Of a stretch of DNA of 64,000 bases, positions 21,313 through 32,846 are shown piece by piece; position 1 is the first letter of the stretch; each line of letters begins with the position of its first letter. Source of the stretch: Xiphydria camelus (taxonomy: Eukaryota; Arthropoda; Insecta; Hymenoptera; Xiphydriidae); NCBI GenBank assembly GCA_963678675.1, contig OY783191.1:17079096-17143095 (forward strand). Direction: 5' to 3'. The translations under genes and the position numbers were made by a program. The notes below the pieces were generated by a model. The model searched no databases and was not told where the DNA came from. It saw nothing but the letters and a program-made list of their open reading frames with translations.

Positions 21313-22003
21313 TCATTGCAGCAAGATCTTGGCTTGGATGACTACAGGTCCAAGCCATCCGAGAGAGTCGAAAAGCTGAGCAGTCCTGGAAGCAACGCTC
21401 CGTATCGTCAGTGGGAGCGTTAGTGGCTGTGTTAATATATTGAAAACAAATGAGTCACTATTAGGTTGCCACGATAATCCTAGGAGCCGATGAGTGGCGT
21501 TGTGTTGTTCGAGATGTGTGACTTCAGACGATATCATATCCGCTGGGAGATGATCGATGACTTCATGAGCATTTGATGTCCATTTTCGAAGGGTGAAGCC
21601 GCCCGCCCTGAGAATATTACGGAGTTGAGCTTGCTTCGTGAGAGCCGATGGTATGTCATCAGCCCCTGAGAGCATGTCATCGACGTAGAAGTCCGTAGTT
21701 AGAGCTGCCGATCCAATGGGAAACCGTCCGGCTTCATCCTTACTAATTACTGAAGAGCCTTCATGGCAAGGTACGATGCGCAGGCGAGTCTGTAGGTCAT
21801 CGTGCACAGTCGATAGATACGACGCTCATCCGTGACACGATCGTGCCAGATGATTCGCTGAAAATCGCGATCATCCTCGTGGACCCATGTCTGTCGGTAC
21901 ATTTTCTCGATGTCAGCATTGAAGACGATTCGATGTGTCCTCCAGCGAGAGAGTATGTTGTATAGATTATGTAGGGGGTTGGCTCCTACAACGAGTTGCT
22001 CGT
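21313..22003 (-). pseudogene. BEL/Pao reverse transcriptase, palm and thumb
   Basis: From right to left: EQLVVGANPLHNL, ADIEKMYRQ (first catalytic Asp), then after a shift near 21800, TTDFYVDDMLSGAD (YVDD active site), HRLLGLSWQP and a thumb segment ending LFDSLGWLGPVVI. Both parts of the active site are present. The upstream fingers lie 6.5 kb away at 28550-28800 because a piggyBac and a LINE now separate them. Confidence 0.85.
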
Positions 22004-22597
22004 TTAACCCTTATGTCAATACCCAGTCTGAATGGCGTTGTTCAATAGCCGGGGTACCCCGGAACCCTCTTTGTGTATTGAATGAAAAAAGGTCTTTTAT
22101 TACTATAAAATTTGTCTATTGGCCCTTTTTGGGTGTCGGGCATCATAATAGGAAAGCTTACTATCTGAGTAATAATGCACATCCATCTTATTGCACATCG
22201 GAAATAAGCATATTGAGTGCGAAAACGTCGGAGCGTAGGTACGGCACACTTCGAGTGGATGCATCAAACCGCCCGAGCGCCGTAGCGGTATCTCTTACCT
22301 ATCGCATATCGAAAATAAAAACATTTAGTTCCAAACTGCCCGAGCGCCGTAGTTTGTACCGCTAAGAATGTCTTATTGCACATCGGAAATGAACATATCG
22401 AGTACCCTCCAAACCTCCCGAATGCTGTAGAGACAGTTTGAAGCTAAGAGTGGCCTGAGTTAGACGTGATTTTGTGAATTTTCAGTGTACTTAGTGTTTG
22501 TAAATTCTTTTCGATTTTTGTCAAATACATTGAAGAAACAAATAAAAATAATGGAAGAATTATCAGCCGCGGAATTTTCAAGGTATGTAATTCATAT

Positions 22598-23391
22598 ACC
22601 GCATGTCCTATGGCCACCCGGCAGGTGAGCTGAGACCTGAATTCTTGACTTCGGCAGTATTTATGGTACAGTTAGAGTGGGCTTCAGACGAGTGCGCTGC
22701 ATAAGAACGAAAAGTGTCGACTGCTCTTCTAATAGCTGCGTTTCATGTAACCTCAAAATCGTTAAGTTTTGAATTAGTAGTGAATAATTTGTAGAAGTGA
22801 TGAGAAATAATCATAAATAATCTTCCGAATTGACACCTTAGGTATCGCTCACGCCACTTCGTAAAACTACTTCCTAGACACGCGCGGTGCTAGCGCGGAA
22901 ATAATTTCTGAAACAAATAGGCATGAGGCGTGTAATTCGGTTGGACGTCGAAAAACCCCGAATGATTGTTAAGTCTCACTTCTGAACATTACTTACCATT
23001 TATTCAAAGATTCACGATTTCGAGCTTAGACTTCGATCTCCCGAATTGATAGCCATCGGGAGATCAGACGTTTCACACTTTTCGTAAGAACGCAGCGTAA
23101 GAGCGAAAAGCGTCGTCCGATTTCCCGATGGCTGTTAATTCGGAAGATTATTTATGATTATTTCTCATCACTTCTACAAATTATTCACTACTAATTCAAA
23201 ACTTTACGATTTTGAGGTTACATGAAACGCTTCGATCTCCCGAATTGACAGCTATTAGAAGAGCAGTCGACACTTTTCGTTCTTATGCAGCGCACTCATC
23301 TGAAGCCCACTCTAACTGTATCACAAATACTGCCGAAGTCAAGAATTCAGGTCGCAGCTCACCTGCGCGGTTGGCCATAGGACATGCGGTA
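22598..23391. mobile_element. Large CCG(C)ATGTCC-family MITE with ~245-bp arms
   Basis: Outer ends CCGCATGTCCTATGGCC / GGCCATAGGACATGCGG, arms 22598-22840 and 23144-23391. The 300-bp loop contains a further inverted CCCGATGGCTGT / GATAGCCATCGGGAG pair. It shares GACTTCGGCAGT and ACACTTTTCGTTCTTA with the copies at 4661 and 42813. Inserted between the first and last coding pieces of the second piggyBac. Confidence 0.85.
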
Positions 23392-23458
23392 TAACGTATT
23401 TTGGCAATCAAATGATGCATGTTATATGTCATATAAATGTAGTTATCTATTTATTTAC

Positions 23459-23725
23459 ATGAGAAATTTCACTACGAAAATTGCCATTGAAAGCATTTAC
23501 GGCAAATCATCAGACATTAAAAACAGACCAACAACATCAAGTGGATCTACCCAACTGACAGACCCTACTGGACGGAAAATTGTAGTTGGATCCTGTTATA
23601 TTTGTTATGAGGATGTTTGCAAAAAGCGTAGGAAAACTAAAAAAGCATGTATTAATTGTAATAAACCTATTTGCGATGAACATTCTAAAGCAATTACAAA
23701 ATGTATCGCATGTTATGAGCAATAA
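23459..23725 (+). pseudogene. piggyBac transposase C-terminus
   Basis: About 88 codons ending KKACINCNKPICDEHSKAIT and CIACYEQ, preceded by CYICYEDVCKKRRK. This is a piggyBac cross-brace finger with a better-preserved Cys/His pattern than the 15740-16105 copy. The catalytic core is absent. Differences between the two fingers show two distinct piggyBac lineages in the nest. Confidence 0.75.
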
Positions 23726-24254
23726 ATAAACCATACATATACGTATATGCACATATACATACATACCTACTTGATGTACTCATTTATAATTTATTTATCA
23801 CAAATGTCTTTAAAAATTATATAGTTATATATATATATATGTAATTGTGTAAAACATTATTTTTTAACATTTAAGGTCCCTCCCTGGGGACTGCATGATC
23901 TTGACGCTGGTGGGAGGGCTGGTAGGACTCGATGAACCTTGAGTGGAAGCCAGAGGAGAAATCTGAAAGCGGAAGATCAAGGGGAGAGTCTGACTAAGAA
24001 GCAGTCCAAGAACAACGTAGGAAAATGACGACTCCCATCGCTCAGGTATACTTCGGTATTATCTGCAAGCAGACACCCAAGCCAAGGCGTTAGATTACCG
24101 TGCCGATGGCTGAATGGTATCGGGGTATGGTATCGTGAACGGTGCCCTTGGGGCAACAGGTCGAACCCCATTGTATCTAGACCTTACCTGGGCATTCGAG
24201 GCTCTGTATATTTCCAGGCGGACAGTATATTTCCTCGGTACTCGTGGGATTTTT

Positions 24255-25670
24255 ATGGCAAAATTATCTTCAAAAAATCTTTTATCTCAGGGGTCCACTG
24301 GAAACCTGAATGAAAAATCAGTAGAGGAAGCCGCGAAAGCGAATTCTTCTATAGCACCGGGGGGTAACACCCAGGGAAAGGCCACAGTAACTGGTGGGAA
24401 ACTAGAGGAGGTCACCAAAACGGTGGGAGACCTTTCTCTGGAAAAGAAGAAGAAGCCCAGTGGGGCTCAGAGGAAGAAGTGGAGACGTGAGAGGGAAGAG
24501 GCTGAAAGGCTGAAACCTTCTGACGATGAGGGGGAGAAGCAGAAGACCCCAGCTCCAAAAAGAATGAGACCAGCTGAGGAGACTCCTCCATCGAGGGATC
24601 AACATAGGAAGCGCATCAAGAGGCATGAGTTCACTGGATCTCATGCTGATGTGGTGGCCGGACTTCCACGGATGGTTATCGCACAGCGAGGATTGGAGAA
24701 GGGTCTCACGGCGGAACAGGCGGAGCTCATAATTGAGGCGATGCTTGGGGTCATCGATGAGATCGAGGATGGAGGGTTCATTCCGAAATTTCGGGAGACC
24801 CATTATTTCCGGGAGACCGTTAGGGTAACCTGTGCGGATGAGCAGTCGAAGGAATGGCTGAGGGAGAAAGCACCGCTCTTCAGGGAGTGGGAAGGGGCGG
24901 ATCTGGTTGCCATGGGCTAGATGAGCTACAAAAGCTTATCAGGACCATGGCATACTTCCCTCACCCTGGTAAAGAAGTGGAGGCGAGGATGCTTCTCAAT
25001 TCGCTACGTGCAATGCCATACTATAGCGGCTGAATAGAACTTACAGCGCCCATGGGTGCCGGCATTTAAATCTGTAGTTGGAGTAAGTATAATGCAAAAA
25101 TGGACCCAAACCCCGTTCGAATGACGAAATTCATTTTCGTCGGATAGTTAACCTACAACGTGGAATCAAAAGTAACACACAGCATACTTCTATCACTTCG
25201 TAACGATACGATTTTTCTTGTCAACATAGATACAATTAAAGTTAATTCACCACAGTGTATATATCACTGATAAAATAATTACCTCGTGCAAATAAATAAA
25301 AAAAGTTTTTAATCCTATGTCAGTACTTACTGACGGCTCCAGCTACACTTTCGATAGGCGCCGCCAACGGCGCCACTAGGCTTTTTCCACACAGCGAATA
25401 GAATTGAGAGGCAAAACACGACGCTCTAAAGACGAAGAAATGGCAAGTATACGAACCGCCCAGCGTTTGCCGGGAGTCGAATACGGTCAGACTCCTGTTA
25501 GGAGTCGAAGAAGAGGCCATCAAAGAGATGGAGAAGATGGGAATGAGGCCCTACTGTGGAGTTGGAAGGGCATCCTTCCAGATTCTAAGACAGGGGACGA
25601 AGAAGGATCCTGGGGAGGAGAAGATGAACCTGGACCAGGATCAGGTGAGTACACAAGATGGCTAAATACC
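24255..25670 (+). pseudogene. LINE ORF1 (DUF4780-like), interrupted
   Basis: A lysine-rich N-terminal half (LEKKKKPSGAQRKKWRRERE) is followed by GLTAEQAELIIEAMLGVIDE and VRVTCADEQSKEWLREKAP. The latter matches the DUF4780 nucleic-acid-binding domain of insect LINE ORF1 proteins. A stop at 24918 is followed by continuation in another frame (PHPGKEVEARMLLNSL). A TIR-bounded insert at about 25040-25378 and then the C-terminus (ESNTVRLLLGVEEEAIKEME, 25466-25525) follow. In life the product would coat LINE RNA. Confidence 0.7.
25040..25378. mobile_element. Small TIR insert in LINE ORF1
   Basis: The left edge (CAGCGCCCATGGGTGCCGGC...GTAGTTGGA) and the right edge complement (GTGGCGCCGTTGGCGGCGCC...GTAGCTGGA) are imperfect inverted repeats of about 40 bp. 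The interior is AT-rich. It splits ORF1. The exact ends and target duplication are uncertain. Confidence 0.45.
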
Positions 25671-28545
25671 TGAAAGTGATTCAAATTAATCTACACCACA
25701 GCTCAGCAGCTGCGGGGCTGTTGAAACGTAAAATGATTCGTAAGGGCATCGACATTGCTCTGATTCAAGAACCTTGGGATTTCAAGGGACGGATCAGGGG
25801 GGTTGGTGTGGATCAGGGGGAGTTGTTTTACTGTATAAAGTCTGATTGCAGACCAAGAGCAGCAGTTCTGGTAAGAAATGCGGCGGCGATGCCGCTGAGG
25901 GAGCACATTAGTGCGGACCAAGTGGCTGTTAAGGTGAGCATCGTGGAGGGAGGAGATCTCAAGGAGCTCGTTGTGGCGTCGGTCTACATGCCCTTTGAGG
26001 CTCCGGACCCTCCATCGGAGGATTTCCGCAAGCTGGTGAGGGACTGCGAGGAAAAGGGCTGGAACATGGCGCTGGTGGGATGCGACGTAAACAGCCATCA
26101 CACGGTATGGGGCAGCACTGATGTCAACAAGAGAGGAGAGTCTCTCTTAGAGATGCTTATGGACACATCGCTGGACATAATGAACAGAGGTAGGTCCTAT
26201 ACCTTTAAGAATGCAAAAAGGGAAGAGGTGATTGATCTAAAGCCGGGTCTTCACTGCGCGAAATTCTACGCGAAACTGTTGCGCGAGTCATGTCCCCTCT
26301 TTTTCTCGCGCTCCCTCTTCTCACTCATTCTCTCTTTTTCGCGAAACAGTTTCGCGAAACAGTTTTGCGCAGTGAAGACCCGGCTTAACATTATGCAGCT
26401 CTCGGTTCAGCGCAAATGTTGAGGGATGGATGGTATCGGATGATCTGTCATTGTCGGATCATAGGTACATTAGATTTGATGTCACGGGTGGCATCACGGG
26501 TAGTAAGTCTAGGAGTTTCAGGAACCCGCGTAACACATGGTGGGTAATTTTCCTGGACGACGAAGATGCTTTCTTTTCCGAGGAGGTACGGCACTCCCGA
26601 GGAAATTGGCCGGGCAGTGCAAATTGTGACTGACGCTGTGCGGGAATTCTTTGAGGGAAGCTGCACACTGAAGGAAAGAAAGATGAATGAGGTGTCGTGG
26701 TGGAATGAGGAGTTGTCGAAGCTACAACAAGAGGTGAGGAAAGCCCGTACCAGGGCCAGAAATACTAGACTGCAGAGAGATTTAGAGAAATCTAAGGATC
26801 TTCAAAGGCAGTATAGGTCTAAGACCAGAGAGGCGCAAAGGGTCTCATGGAATGGATTCCTGAAAAGAATGGAAGACATTCCTGAGACGGCCAGACTCTG
26901 CAGGCTTCTATCTAGAGATGAACCGGCTGATACTGGCTCCTTCCAGAAGAGTGATGGGAAGTTTACTCAATCTTGGGAGGAAGAGGTGATCGAGCTGTTG
27001 GCGAAACATTTTCCTCGGTACATGAGATTGGAGGGAGTGGAACTAAACAGGGAGTCTCCCAAGCTTTTTGGTAGCGCGACCTGTGACTGGTCCACGGCTT
27101 CCGGGGTCGTGACCCAGGAGAAAGTGAGGGAGGCAATAAAGAGTTTCGATCCCTATAAAAGTCCGGAGGAGGATGGGATCTACCCTATTCTGTTGCAGAA
27201 GGGGGTAGATACCCTTTGACAAAAATATACCGGGCAAGTGTTGCTACAGGATATGTGCCGGTAGCTTGGGGAAGGACCAGGGTGGTCTTTATCCCAAAAC
27301 CAGGCAGGGGTGACTACACGAAACCGGGTAGTTTTAGGCCAATCAGTTTAACATCATTCCTTTTAAAGGTTCATGAGAGACTGATTGAGAAGTTTATTAA
27401 AGAGTGGGCGCTCGTGGAGCGTTCTCTACATCCAAGACAGTTTGCCTATCAAGCAGGGAAATCCGTTGAAATGGCATTGCACTGTTTGGTAGGCAGAGTT
27501 GAGAAAGCAATGCAAGATTAGGACATAGTGTGTGGATTCTTTGCAGACATAGAGGGGGCCTTTAATTGGACCTCTCATGAGGTAATTGATCAGAGCCCTG
27601 AGAGACACGGGGTGCATCCAACGGTTAGACGATGGATTGCATCCATGTTGAAGATCAGGAGGCTCTCGCTTCAGAGAGGAGACTTCAGGATGGGAGTGAC
27701 GGCTGTCAGAGGATGTCCGCAGGGGGGTGTTTTGTCACCTCTTCTGTGGAATCTGGTGATGGATGAACTTATTCACAGACTGGAGGAGGCTGGAATATAC
27801 GTCCAAGGATATGGAGATGATGTATGTGTCCTTGTGGCTGGGAAATTTGCAGATGTGGTGAGGGGACTGATAGTCACCTCGCTAGATGTGATAGGACGAT
27901 GGTGTGAGAGGATGGGCCTATCCATTAACCCGGAGAAAATAGAACTGATCCTCTTCACCAGAAGGAGGAAACTAAACGGTTGGAAAAATCTGAACTTTTT
28001 CTAGGAGAGGAACTGATTCCGAAGAGGGCAGTAAAACATCTGGGAGTATTCCTAGATGAGAAGCTGAACTAGAGGAAGCACGTGGACTCCATTCGTAGTA
28101 AGGCCTGCTCAATACTCTGGGTTACCAGAAGGATATGCGGGAGAACGTGGGGAATCACCCCGAAAATAATGGCGTGGATATATAATGCAGTGATCAAACC
28201 AGTCATGCTGCATGGTTCTCTGGTATGGTGGAGGAGAGCTGGGCAGAAAGTGGCTGGGGAGAAACTGGATCACGTGAGGGCCATGTCCCTCAGAGCTATT
28301 ACGGGAGCAATGGGACGACGCCGATCTCGGCTCTGGGGATGCTTGTTGGGCTCCCCCCAGTGACGATCGAGGTGGAAGCGTCGGCAATGCTCGCGGTGTA
28401 CAGGATAAAACTGAACGAGGAGTGGAGGGGAGGATCTGGAGTGGGACACTCGAAGATATTGACTCTGCTAGAGGACAGGATACCAGGAACAAATGGTTTG
28501 CAGGATTATATCCGATACAAGCATAGATACAACCGTACCGAATAC
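25658..28545 (+). pseudogene. LINE ORF2: endonuclease and reverse transcriptase (broken)
   Basis: The APE-type endonuclease begins IQINLHHSSAA, with ALIQEPW and GCDVNSHHTVWGS (catalytic Asp/Asn) and, beyond a MITE, LSDHRYIRF (catalytic His). The reverse transcriptase follows: PKPGRGDYTKPGSFRPISL, FFADIEGAFNW (Asp), CPQGGVLSPLLWNL, and GYGDDVCVL (active site, GDD in place of the usual ADD), then a thumb. Stops at about 27218, 27519 and 28002 and a frameshift near 26560 disable it. The RNase H and CCHC tail are missing. Confidence 0.85.
26241..26385. mobile_element. 145-bp Harbinger-type MITE in the LINE endonuclease
   Basis: Ends AGCCGGGTCTTCACTGCGC and complement, with TAA copies at 26238-26240 and 26386-26388. 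Excision with one TAA restores the reading EEVIDLTLC, the expected endonuclease sequence. That proves the insertion is precise and later than the LINE. Confidence 0.9.
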
Positions 28546-29338
28546 TACCTGCAGACGTGTTGTTGAACTGGATTCTTTGATGATTCCATGATGTGGTAGA
28601 TAGAATGTCCGATGAGTAGGCACGATATCATCGTGAGATACGATTCGCATGTGGCCGAGCGCCTCGTACTCGGCGAGAAAGGCTTGATACGCCTTCCGAA
28701 ACTCTTCATTGATCTGGCACTTCTTAGCCATGCGATTAAACATCTTGATTGCTGGAGAAAGAGAGTTTCCTAGATCAGGATTTGTTGATTTAAAGGGCAT
28801 ACGTACGATGTAGCGGCCTGTCCGATCACGAGTATGTGTCCTGTCGAAGAACTCTTCGCAGGCTCCTCTTGGCTAAGATGCTTAACGTTGGGCAGAGCCT
28901 CCTCTTGCTCCTAAAATTGTCGCAGCAATGATGGTAGTTCATCATCCAGCGTGCATCCATGACTCGTGACTGATGATGTTTCAGGGTCGCCGGAATCCAT
29001 TCCCACGCGACCAGATAGAAGCCAGCCGAGTTGAGTATTTATTGCCGTTGGGGTTCCAGTTGGGCCTCTTTTGATTCCATCGGTCATTATTAATCCGAAT
29101 ATCCCGGCTCCGATGAGTATTTCGATAGATTGGGACGATGATACATTCGGATCAGCCATCGTGAGTCCTTCAAGATGCGGCCAGTATGCCTTCGATAGAG
29201 TGCAGCTGGGCTGATAAGCAGCGAGACGTGGAAGGACGTGAGCGCGAACATTGATAGAGAAGACTGATTCCGATCGTGGAGATAGCGTAAATATAACTGT
29301 TCAACGTGACATGGCCAACTTCGTGGCTCCGACTCCAA
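28468..29338 (-). pseudogene. BEL/Pao protease end and reverse-transcriptase fingers
   Basis: From right to left: a protease-to-RT linker (IEILIGAGIFGLIM, GTPTAINTQLGWLLSGRVG; DUF1758-like), then after shifts the RT beginning MFNRMAKKCQINEEF, FYLPHHGIIKESSSTTRLQV, VF. The expected next block of about 14 residues is missing: LINE sequence abuts here, and the frame resumes at 22003. Three frames are used, so at least two shifts exist. Confidence 0.75.
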
Positions 29339-29831
29339 TGATGGACATTGTTGATTTGGAGCGAGCGAGTCGAAGTCGCTGAGCTAACGATTCTGCGACG
29401 AACGATACTTCGAATCCCGGGTCAATCAGAGCTCGACTGACACAGGAGTACCCCGAAGGTGATGTGACAGTAACGAAGGCTGTCACAAGCAAGATGGGGA
29501 CGTCTGGCGTCCGATTACGTACTTCGATATTGTGTGTTGTTGCAGATGTGGACGTCCCAACCTGATTCCGTTGCGGTGTGTCTACTCCCGAACTCGTACT
29601 GATCGCTGATGCAGATTGAGTGGGATTGATGGTCACTGCCTCGTGAAGTAGCGAATGATGCTTGCTTTGGCAGATTTGGCAGGTTTTTGTTGAGTAACAA
29701 TCACGTACCATATGCTTGCCTAGACAATTCAAATACAGATTATTAGACATAGTCACTTCCTTCCAAACCGCAGGACTCTTGGATTTGAAGTTCTCGCAGT
29801 AGGCGATAAAGTAATCTTGTTTACACAGCAC
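29301..29831 (-). pseudogene. BEL/Pao zinc knuckles and aspartic protease start
   Basis: Cysteine knuckles (LNCLGKHMVRDC, CQICQSKHHSLLH) precede an aspartic-protease stretch, ALIDPGFEVSFVAESLAQRL. The usual catalytic D-S/T-G triplet reads D-P-G, so the protease is probably dead. It continues in the same frame as gag; only a TAG at 29838-29840 separates them. Confidence 0.75.
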
Positions 29832-29837
29832 GCAACT

Positions 29838-30836
29838 CTATGGCGACCGGCCTTTCCTTGTAGCATTGTGTGATCGAGCCTTCGCATGCATCGATCCTGT
29901 AGCACCGGTATTCTTGGAACCCGTTCCAGTAGAAGATTCTCCGGTTGACGTAGAAGTGGCCGTCTTCGAGATGCACTCGAGTGCCTCCAGCATGCTGATT
30001 CGTCCATAAAGGAATGTTTTCAATTCGGAAAACGTTTGATATTCCTTGGAGGGCCCGATAATCCGTTCCCATTCGCGCCTGGTGGCGGCGTCGAGCTTCT
30101 GTACCGTCAGGAAGACGAGTATGTCGCTCCATTGCTCGATATTACGATGGATAACGTGTAACGATCCGAAAGCATTGGCAGATCCATTCAGGATACGCTT
30201 GAGCTCGACTGAAGCCTCTGACGTAGCAGTCTTGATACTGAACAACGCGGAAAGTTGAGTGGTTACCTGTAAGCGTGTATTGTCGTAGTGATCGCTGAGG
30301 ATGGTCCATGCTTCATTGAAGTTCTCCGTGATGAGCGGTATGGAGGCAATCAACGATAAAGCCTCGCCTGATAGAGTCGTTCGTAAGTAGTGAAGCTTTT
30401 CGATGGGCGTTAGCGTTGTATTATTTACCACGATGGACAAATCAGTAAACGATTGCCACTGCGTAAAATCACCTGAGAAATTTGGAAGATCGATGCGAAG
30501 CAGTTTTTGTCGCGTGGGTTCGGAGGTACTCGTCCTTGGCGTAGTCTTGTGGTCCTATAACCAATCTACAAGTGCGCCCTTTTGAAGGACAAAGATATCT
30601 TCGGTGCATTCGTAGAACTCGTCCGTGAAGTATGAGTCGGTGCCTCGAAATCCCGAAGTGGCGTTGTCGATGATCTTCTCGTGAAGCGCTTGGAATTTTG
30701 CCCAGTTCTCCAAGATTTCTAGTTTGGCCGACACGACTCCCGCAGTAATCTTGGATGTTCCAAGCTTCTTTAAGTTTTCCACAGTGCGACTGATAAGGCC
30801 TTGGAGACTATGCTGTCGCTCGATGTAGGACTCCAT
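29838..30836 (-). pseudogene. BEL/Pao gag (DUF1759-like)
   Basis: One frame from ATG 30836 with an in-frame TAG at about 30552. The N-terminal part is helical (RQHSLQGLISRTVENLKKL). The DUF1759 region follows (KLHYLRTTLSGEALSLIASI, AWTILSDHYDN, LDAATRREWE), then a Ser/Thr/Gly-rich linker. The protein would form the capsid-like particle. Two nonsense codons block it. Confidence 0.8.
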
Positions 30837-30949
30837 GCACGTTGCAATTCACTAACGTGGTCCCAGATAATAGCGATTCGTTCGCGAGATAGTTTACACA
30901 CACGATAGTTGCACGTATCACTTGCACTTCACTTCACTTGCCACAGTGT

Positions 30950-30971
30950 ATCCGGCTCGAAGGACCAAAAA
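30950..30971 (-). other. BEL/Pao primer-binding site
   Basis: Directly inside the 5' LTR on the minus strand, reading TGGTCCTTCGAGCCGGATA. This location and form fit a tRNA-primed start of minus-strand DNA. The tRNA identity was not determined. Confidence 0.65.
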
Positions 30972-31171
30972 TGTTCGTAGATGATTGGAATACACTGAGG
31001 ATGATAGTTTACACGATGTCAATAAGAGAGTCTTAACATGTGATACCGGAAAAAGAATGGAGACCGGAAGATAGATAAAGCGCACGTAATCGCGTCACGT
31101 GGTATTGATCTGCGATCGATAAGTACCGCCGCGAGGTGCCACCGCGAGGCGGCCGAAACCCGTACTATCTA
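30972..31171 (-). repeat. BEL/Pao LTR, right copy (5' LTR)
   Basis: Starts TGTTCGTAGATGATTGG; the probable end is near CTATCTAACA. The first 135 bp match the left LTR at about 90%, which implies an old insertion. The last 65 bp have no counterpart on the left. No target duplication could be matched. Confidence 0.7.
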
Positions 31172-31556
31172 ACACATATAAAATGCGCCATTATTCAATA
31201 CAATATGATAGCACGCTTACCTAACATTTATAGATGACTAATTTTGATTACTGTGAATCGCAAAATACATAATAAAATAGTTTTATTCAAATAGTTTTTC
31301 TTGTTATTTTGGACTCTTAGAATTTGCCCTACGAATTTTTGTTTTCTTTGAGGATAAATATCTCACCTCTTTTTTTTTAAGTTTTTCAGTTATTTTATGC
31401 AAAAATATTGCTGTGCCATAGGTATTTAAATACCTTTTATTAAATAGTTTAAAAATTAACTACAATAGTCTATTTTTTGCTTCCAAAAGCTGGTAGTCTC
31501 ACAGACTGCACGTTATCAGCTGTGTTCTAAATGTTCACGTTACCGATTAAGGGTTA

Positions 31557-32254
31557 ACATTTATCGTTATTCGTGAGATTCCAAGATGACACAAATTCAC
31601 GGTATGTCATTGACCACTTCACCGGACTCTCCGTGGTTCCAGAAGGGATACTAATACCAAAAACAAAAATTTGGTCGTATTATAATAATTCTAATACCTT
31701 TTAAATGAATAGGAATTACATTCTCTCGAATCGCATTATGTAACTCGTATTCTTACGAACCTGTATGCTAAACAACTTAGCTATAGAACTTTTAAAACTA
31801 TTGAATATGTGTTTTTTGTTTTTCGTTTTGAAGTTTTTTCCATGAATTTTTAGGGTTTCGTATTTGTATGTTTCCCCCATCGATTGGAGCGCCATCTACC
31901 CCTGATACAAAAAAATATTTCCAACAAAAGTTTCTTATTTTTTAATGTAAAATCCGAATCTGCAATAAAAATTGGGGGTTTCCATTTAAAATTTTGAAGT
32001 TACCCCCGCCCCCCAGCGGGGGTGGGGGGAGGGGAGTCGAATTTGATATGGCTGGATAGAACTTTTGAAACTATTGAATACGTGTTTTTTTGTTTTTCTA
32101 TGCGACGCATATTTTTCAAAATATTCGGCCGTCCCGGGACTTTTTTTACACCCTGTATACTCCGATTTGTTACTTTTTTAGACTGGTGTCGTGAATGAAC
32201 TATATTTTCGATTACATAAGCCCACATCAATTTCAAGTCAGAGACCGGCTTATA
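31557..32254. other. Non-coding; G-rich patch and a solo TIR
   Basis: 32004-32034 alternates C-runs and G-runs (CCCCCGCCCCCCAGCGGGGG) and could form a hairpin or quadruplex. 32108-32157 holds GTCCCGGGACTTTTT...CACCCTGTAT, a lone end of the 10438-type element. No gene is seen. Confidence 0.5.
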
Positions 32255-32846
32255 CAGGGTGGGGCAGAACAACTTGCTTATTTGGAAATTCAATTTTAAA
32301 AAAAGTAATGCAGATATAGGGTAACGCGGGGTAATATTGACACTGGGTTAACATTGACACATTTTCTGAATCTTATTACTTTCTGCTAATAACTCGTTAT
32401 AATACCGTTCTTGTGTCTATCTTAATAAATACCGCATATAGACAGTCACCTGACGCCGCGCGTTAATATCAGCGCTTTCAGAATGATCACCCGATTCAGT
32501 GTCGTTAAGTTTTGACGTGGGCGTGCATGTCCTATTTTCGACGAAGAAAACTTTTAGAAACGTTAGGTTTTTTTAAAGTGGCAAAAATTTATAAATAAAA
32601 TAACTATTATAATTTAATCTCTATACAAAATCACCTACTGATGTCAATTTTGGAACGTAATAAACAAAAATTGAGATTTTTAGCCGATTGCATGTAGTAT
32701 AGACGAAAATTTTAACAGGTGTCAATCTTAAACAGAATATGGGGTAAGATTGACATCTGACTTTAGGTATTATTTTTTAAAATCAGTGTTCAAACACAAT
32801 AAGTAGTAAAATAAAATACGTCTTATCTTCTATATATATATATATA

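Larger units (their letters stand above)
22008..23873 (+). mobile_element. Second piggyBac (deletion derivative) inside the BEL/Pao gene
   Basis: TTAA at 22004-22007 followed by CCCTTATGTCAATACCC. Three subterminal words close to CCCGAGCGCCGTAG lie at about 22270, 22338 and 22414. A start codon at 22551 opens MEELSAAEFSR, and a C-terminal finger occurs at 23459-23725. The middle is missing and a MITE sits at the joint. No right TIR is seen; the sequence passes into LINE at about 23875, so the 3' end is lost. Confidence 0.6.
23875..28545 (+). mobile_element. R1-like LINE, 3'-truncated
   Basis: Starts GGTCCCTCCCTGGGGACTGC and carries ORF1 (24255) and ORF2 (25658 onward) with endonuclease and reverse transcriptase. 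The ORF2 tail stops abruptly near 28530-28545, where antisense BEL/Pao coding resumes, without a poly-A tail. Two small elements interrupt it (about 25040-25378 and 26241-26385). Clade is judged by motifs; LOA is an alternative. Confidence 0.75.
13217..31552 (+). mobile_element. piggyBac element ends enclosing an 18-kb nest
   Basis: Left TTAA (13213-13216) is followed by CCCTTAAYCGGTAACGTG-type sequence. The right end has the complement at 31535-31552, followed by TTAA. Both ends also carry a GTCTGtsAGACT subterminal word (left near 13238, right near 31497). Inside lie piggyBac N- and C-terminal fragments, a Helitron array, the CXC element and a BEL/Pao element. It is inferred to be one piggyBac copy expanded by later insertions; two unrelated solo ends would be the alternative. 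Confidence 0.55.
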
